Of a DNA stretch of 6,336 nucleotides, positions 4,988-6,336 are shown piece by piece (position 1 is the stretch's first letter; each line of letters opens with the position of its first letter). Origin of the DNA: Victivallales bacterium (GTDB lineage Bacteria; Verrucomicrobiota; Lentisphaeria; Oligosphaerales; Oligosphaeraceae); contig JAFTAC010000602.1 in NCBI GenBank assembly GCA_017458805.1, forward strand, positions 1-6,336. Reading direction: 5' to 3'. A program made the position numbers and the translations under genes. The notes beneath the pieces were generated by a model. It saw nothing but the letters and a program-made list of their open reading frames with translations, was not told the origin of the DNA and did not search any database.

Positions 4988-6241
4988 ATGAAGGTCAAAC
5001 TGCTAGTTGTCGGCTGCGGAGCCCGTGGCACAGGCTATTCGAAATTCGCCCTTGACTTCCCGGATAAGGCGCAGGTCGTCGCCATCGCAGAGCCAAATCC
5101 CGAGCGGCGCAACGCCATCGGCGACGCCCACGGAGTTCCTGAAAACCTCCGTTTCCACGACTGGAAGGATGCAGCGGCACAGCCACGCCTTGCGGATGCG
5201 GTGCTAATCTGCACCCAGGACAACATGCACGAGGAGCCCGCCATCGCCTTCGCAGGCCTTGGCTATGACATCCTCCTGGAGAAGCCAATGGCTCCGACGG
5301 CAGAAGCATGCCGCAACATCGTCGCCGCCGTCAAGAGGGCTGGCGTGATGTTCGCCGTCTGCCATGTCCTGCGCTACACGGAGTACACCCGCCGCCTGAA
5401 GGAGGTGCTTGCATCGGGGGCAATCGGCGACATCGTCTCCATCCAGCACCTGGAGCCCGTCGGCTACTGGCACCAGGCCCACTCCTTCGTGCGCGGCAAC
5501 TGGCGCAACGAAGCGGAATCCTCCTTCATGCTACTTGCAAAGTGCTGCCATGACGTGGATTGGCTCCGCTATGTGATGGATCGTCCCTGCAAGCAGCTCC
5601 AATCCTTTGGCACGCTAAAGCACTTCCGCCACGACTGCGCCCCCGCTGGCGCCGCCGCCCGCTGCATGGAGTGCCCGGCTGGCGTCGAGTGCAACTGCCC
5701 CTACTCCGCCATCAAAATCTACCTGCGAGACCGCCTCGACCAAGGGCAGACTGGCTGGCCCGTGAACGTCCTCACACAGAACGTCACCCGCGAAACCGTG
5801 CTGAAGGCCCTCCGCGAAGGCCCATACGGACGCTGCGTCTATGAATGCGACAACGATGTGGTTGACAACCAGGTTGTCAACATGCTCTTCGCCGACGGCA
5901 GCACGGTCTCCATGACCATGACCGCCTTCAACGCACACTCTGGCCGACTGACCCGCATCTTCGGAACCCGTGGCTCCATTGACACCGACAGCAACACCAT
6001 CACCCTCTTCGACTTCCTCACCACCAAGAAGACCGTCATCGACACCGCCGTCAACAACGACGGCGGCATCCTCAGCGGACACGGCGGCGGCGACTTCGGC
6101 CTAATGGCCGCCTTCATCTCGGCTGTAGCTGAACGAGACCCCTCCAAGATTCTCTCAGGCACTGACGAAACCCTCGAAAGCCATCTGATGGTCTTCGCCG
6201 CAGAGGAATCCCGCCGCACTGGAAAAGTCGTCTCCCTGTAG
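4988..6241 (+). CDS. Gfo/Idh/MocA-family NAD(P)-dependent oxidoreductase with Cys-rich insertion
   Basis: A 417-residue cytoplasmic dehydrogenase, predicted to oxidise or reduce a sugar, inositol or related polyol with NAD(P). The N-terminal Rossmann fold has the dinucleotide motif GCGARG (9-14), with acidic Glu35 at the end of strand 2, where NAD-preferring enzymes have Asp or Glu. EKP (98-100) carries the conserved Lys99. The C-terminal alpha/beta domain holds CCHDVDWL (186-193), where His188 and Asp191 match the usual catalytic pair. An insertion at 217-237 has five cysteines (C217, C226, C229, C235, C237) followed by PYSAIKIY, and two more Cys are at C283 and C287. I recall similar C-x2-CP...CPYSA segments in other bacterial members of the family, so this is a subgroup trait rather than a defect; metal binding is only a possibility. 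The substrate is not determinable. It follows mgtE closely and is the last gene before a strong terminator. Confidence 0.9.
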   Translation: MKVKLLVVGCGARGTGYSKFALDFPDKAQVVAIAEPNPERRNAIGDAHGVPENLRFHDWKDAAAQPRLADAVLICTQDNMHEEPAIAFAGLGYDILLEKPMAPTAEACRNIVAAVKRAGVMFAVCHVLRYTEYTRRLKEVLASGAIGDIVSIQHLEPVGYWHQAHSFVRGNWRNEAESSFMLLAKCCHDVDWLRYVMDRPCKQLQSFGTLKHFRHDCAPAGAAARCMECPAGVECNCPYSAIKIYLRDRLDQGQTGWPVNVLTQNVTRETVLKALREGPYGRCVYECDNDVVDNQVVNMLFADGSTVSMTMTAFNAHSGRLTRIFGTRGSIDTDSNTITLFDFLTTKKTVIDTAVNNDGGILSGHGGGDFGLMAAFISAVAERDPSKILSGTDETLESHLMVFAAEESRRTGKVVSL

Positions 6242-6277
6242 CCAGAAACCTCCTTTACGCCATTTCTTCTCCCCGAA

Positions 6278-6319
6278 GCCCGCGGGGGCGCCTTTGCGCC
6301 CCCCCGGGCGTCGGCTTTT
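6278..6319 (+). terminator. Intrinsic terminator of the mgtE-oxidoreductase operon
   Basis: A 14-position stem, 6278-6291 with 6296-6309, has one C-C mismatch and a CTTT loop and is almost entirely G-C. TCGGC and four T's (6316-6319) follow. It lies 36 bases after the oxidoreductase stop. The T run is short and six bases from the stem, but AAGCC (6276-6280) can also pair with GGCTT (6313-6317), extending the fold to the T run. This is the clearest terminator in the window. Confidence 0.8.
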
Positions 6320-6336
6320 CAGGAAAATGTCAAAAA

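Noticed and set aside
4132..5031. Minus-strand open frame of about 300 codons
   Set aside because: It is antisense to the CBS and membrane parts of mgtE, and its Ser/Thr/Met-rich composition is typical of a shadow frame.

Overview
The window is a GC-rich stretch of bacterial chromosome with five genes, all on the + strand and densely packed. No rRNA, tRNA, CRISPR array, insertion sequence or phage gene was seen. The gene types are a glycyl-radical-enzyme activase, a GH5-like hydrolase without a signal peptide, a Cys-rich Gfo/Idh/MocA oxidoreductase and an MgtE magnesium channel. Clear Shine-Dalgarno sites precede most starts. Together these suggest an anaerobic, carbohydrate-using bacterium, perhaps a gut or rumen member of the PVC group (Lentisphaerota/Kiritimatiellota-like). 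That placement is an inference from gene style, not from a marker gene.

Region 1 (1-329) has no convincing gene. It holds a cluster of GC-rich inverted repeats (11-84), a short tandem motif, a small hairpin (141-155) and an AT-rich stretch that could hold the promoter of the first operon. Region 2 (330-2346) is a two-gene operon: a radical-SAM activase with two extra [4Fe-4S] ferredoxin motifs, then, 16 bases later and with a strong ribosome binding site, a TIM-barrel glycoside hydrolase-like protein that keeps both catalytic glutamates. No glycyl radical enzyme for the activase to act on is present in the window.

Region 3 (2347-3511) starts with a 169-base AT-rich spacer containing a candidate promoter and a strong stem-loop. 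A predicted lipoprotein of unknown function follows, with a C-terminal beta domain that resembles glycoside-hydrolase sugar-binding domains. Its start is odd: the signal peptide has no positive charge, but an overlapping 16-codon frame just upstream supplies the missing Arg-Lys-Lys. This points to a one-base frameshift, a sequence error or translational coupling.

Region 4 (3512-6336) carries mgtE and a Gfo/Idh/MocA dehydrogenase 12 bases apart, almost certainly cotranscribed, and ends in a strong GC-rich hairpin terminator with a T run. The gene content is largely recognisable. The points most worth a second look are the leader and start of the lipoprotein, the activase without a partner beside a cytoplasmic hydrolase, and the cysteine cluster in the oxidoreductase. 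I found no clear sign of an entirely new system.
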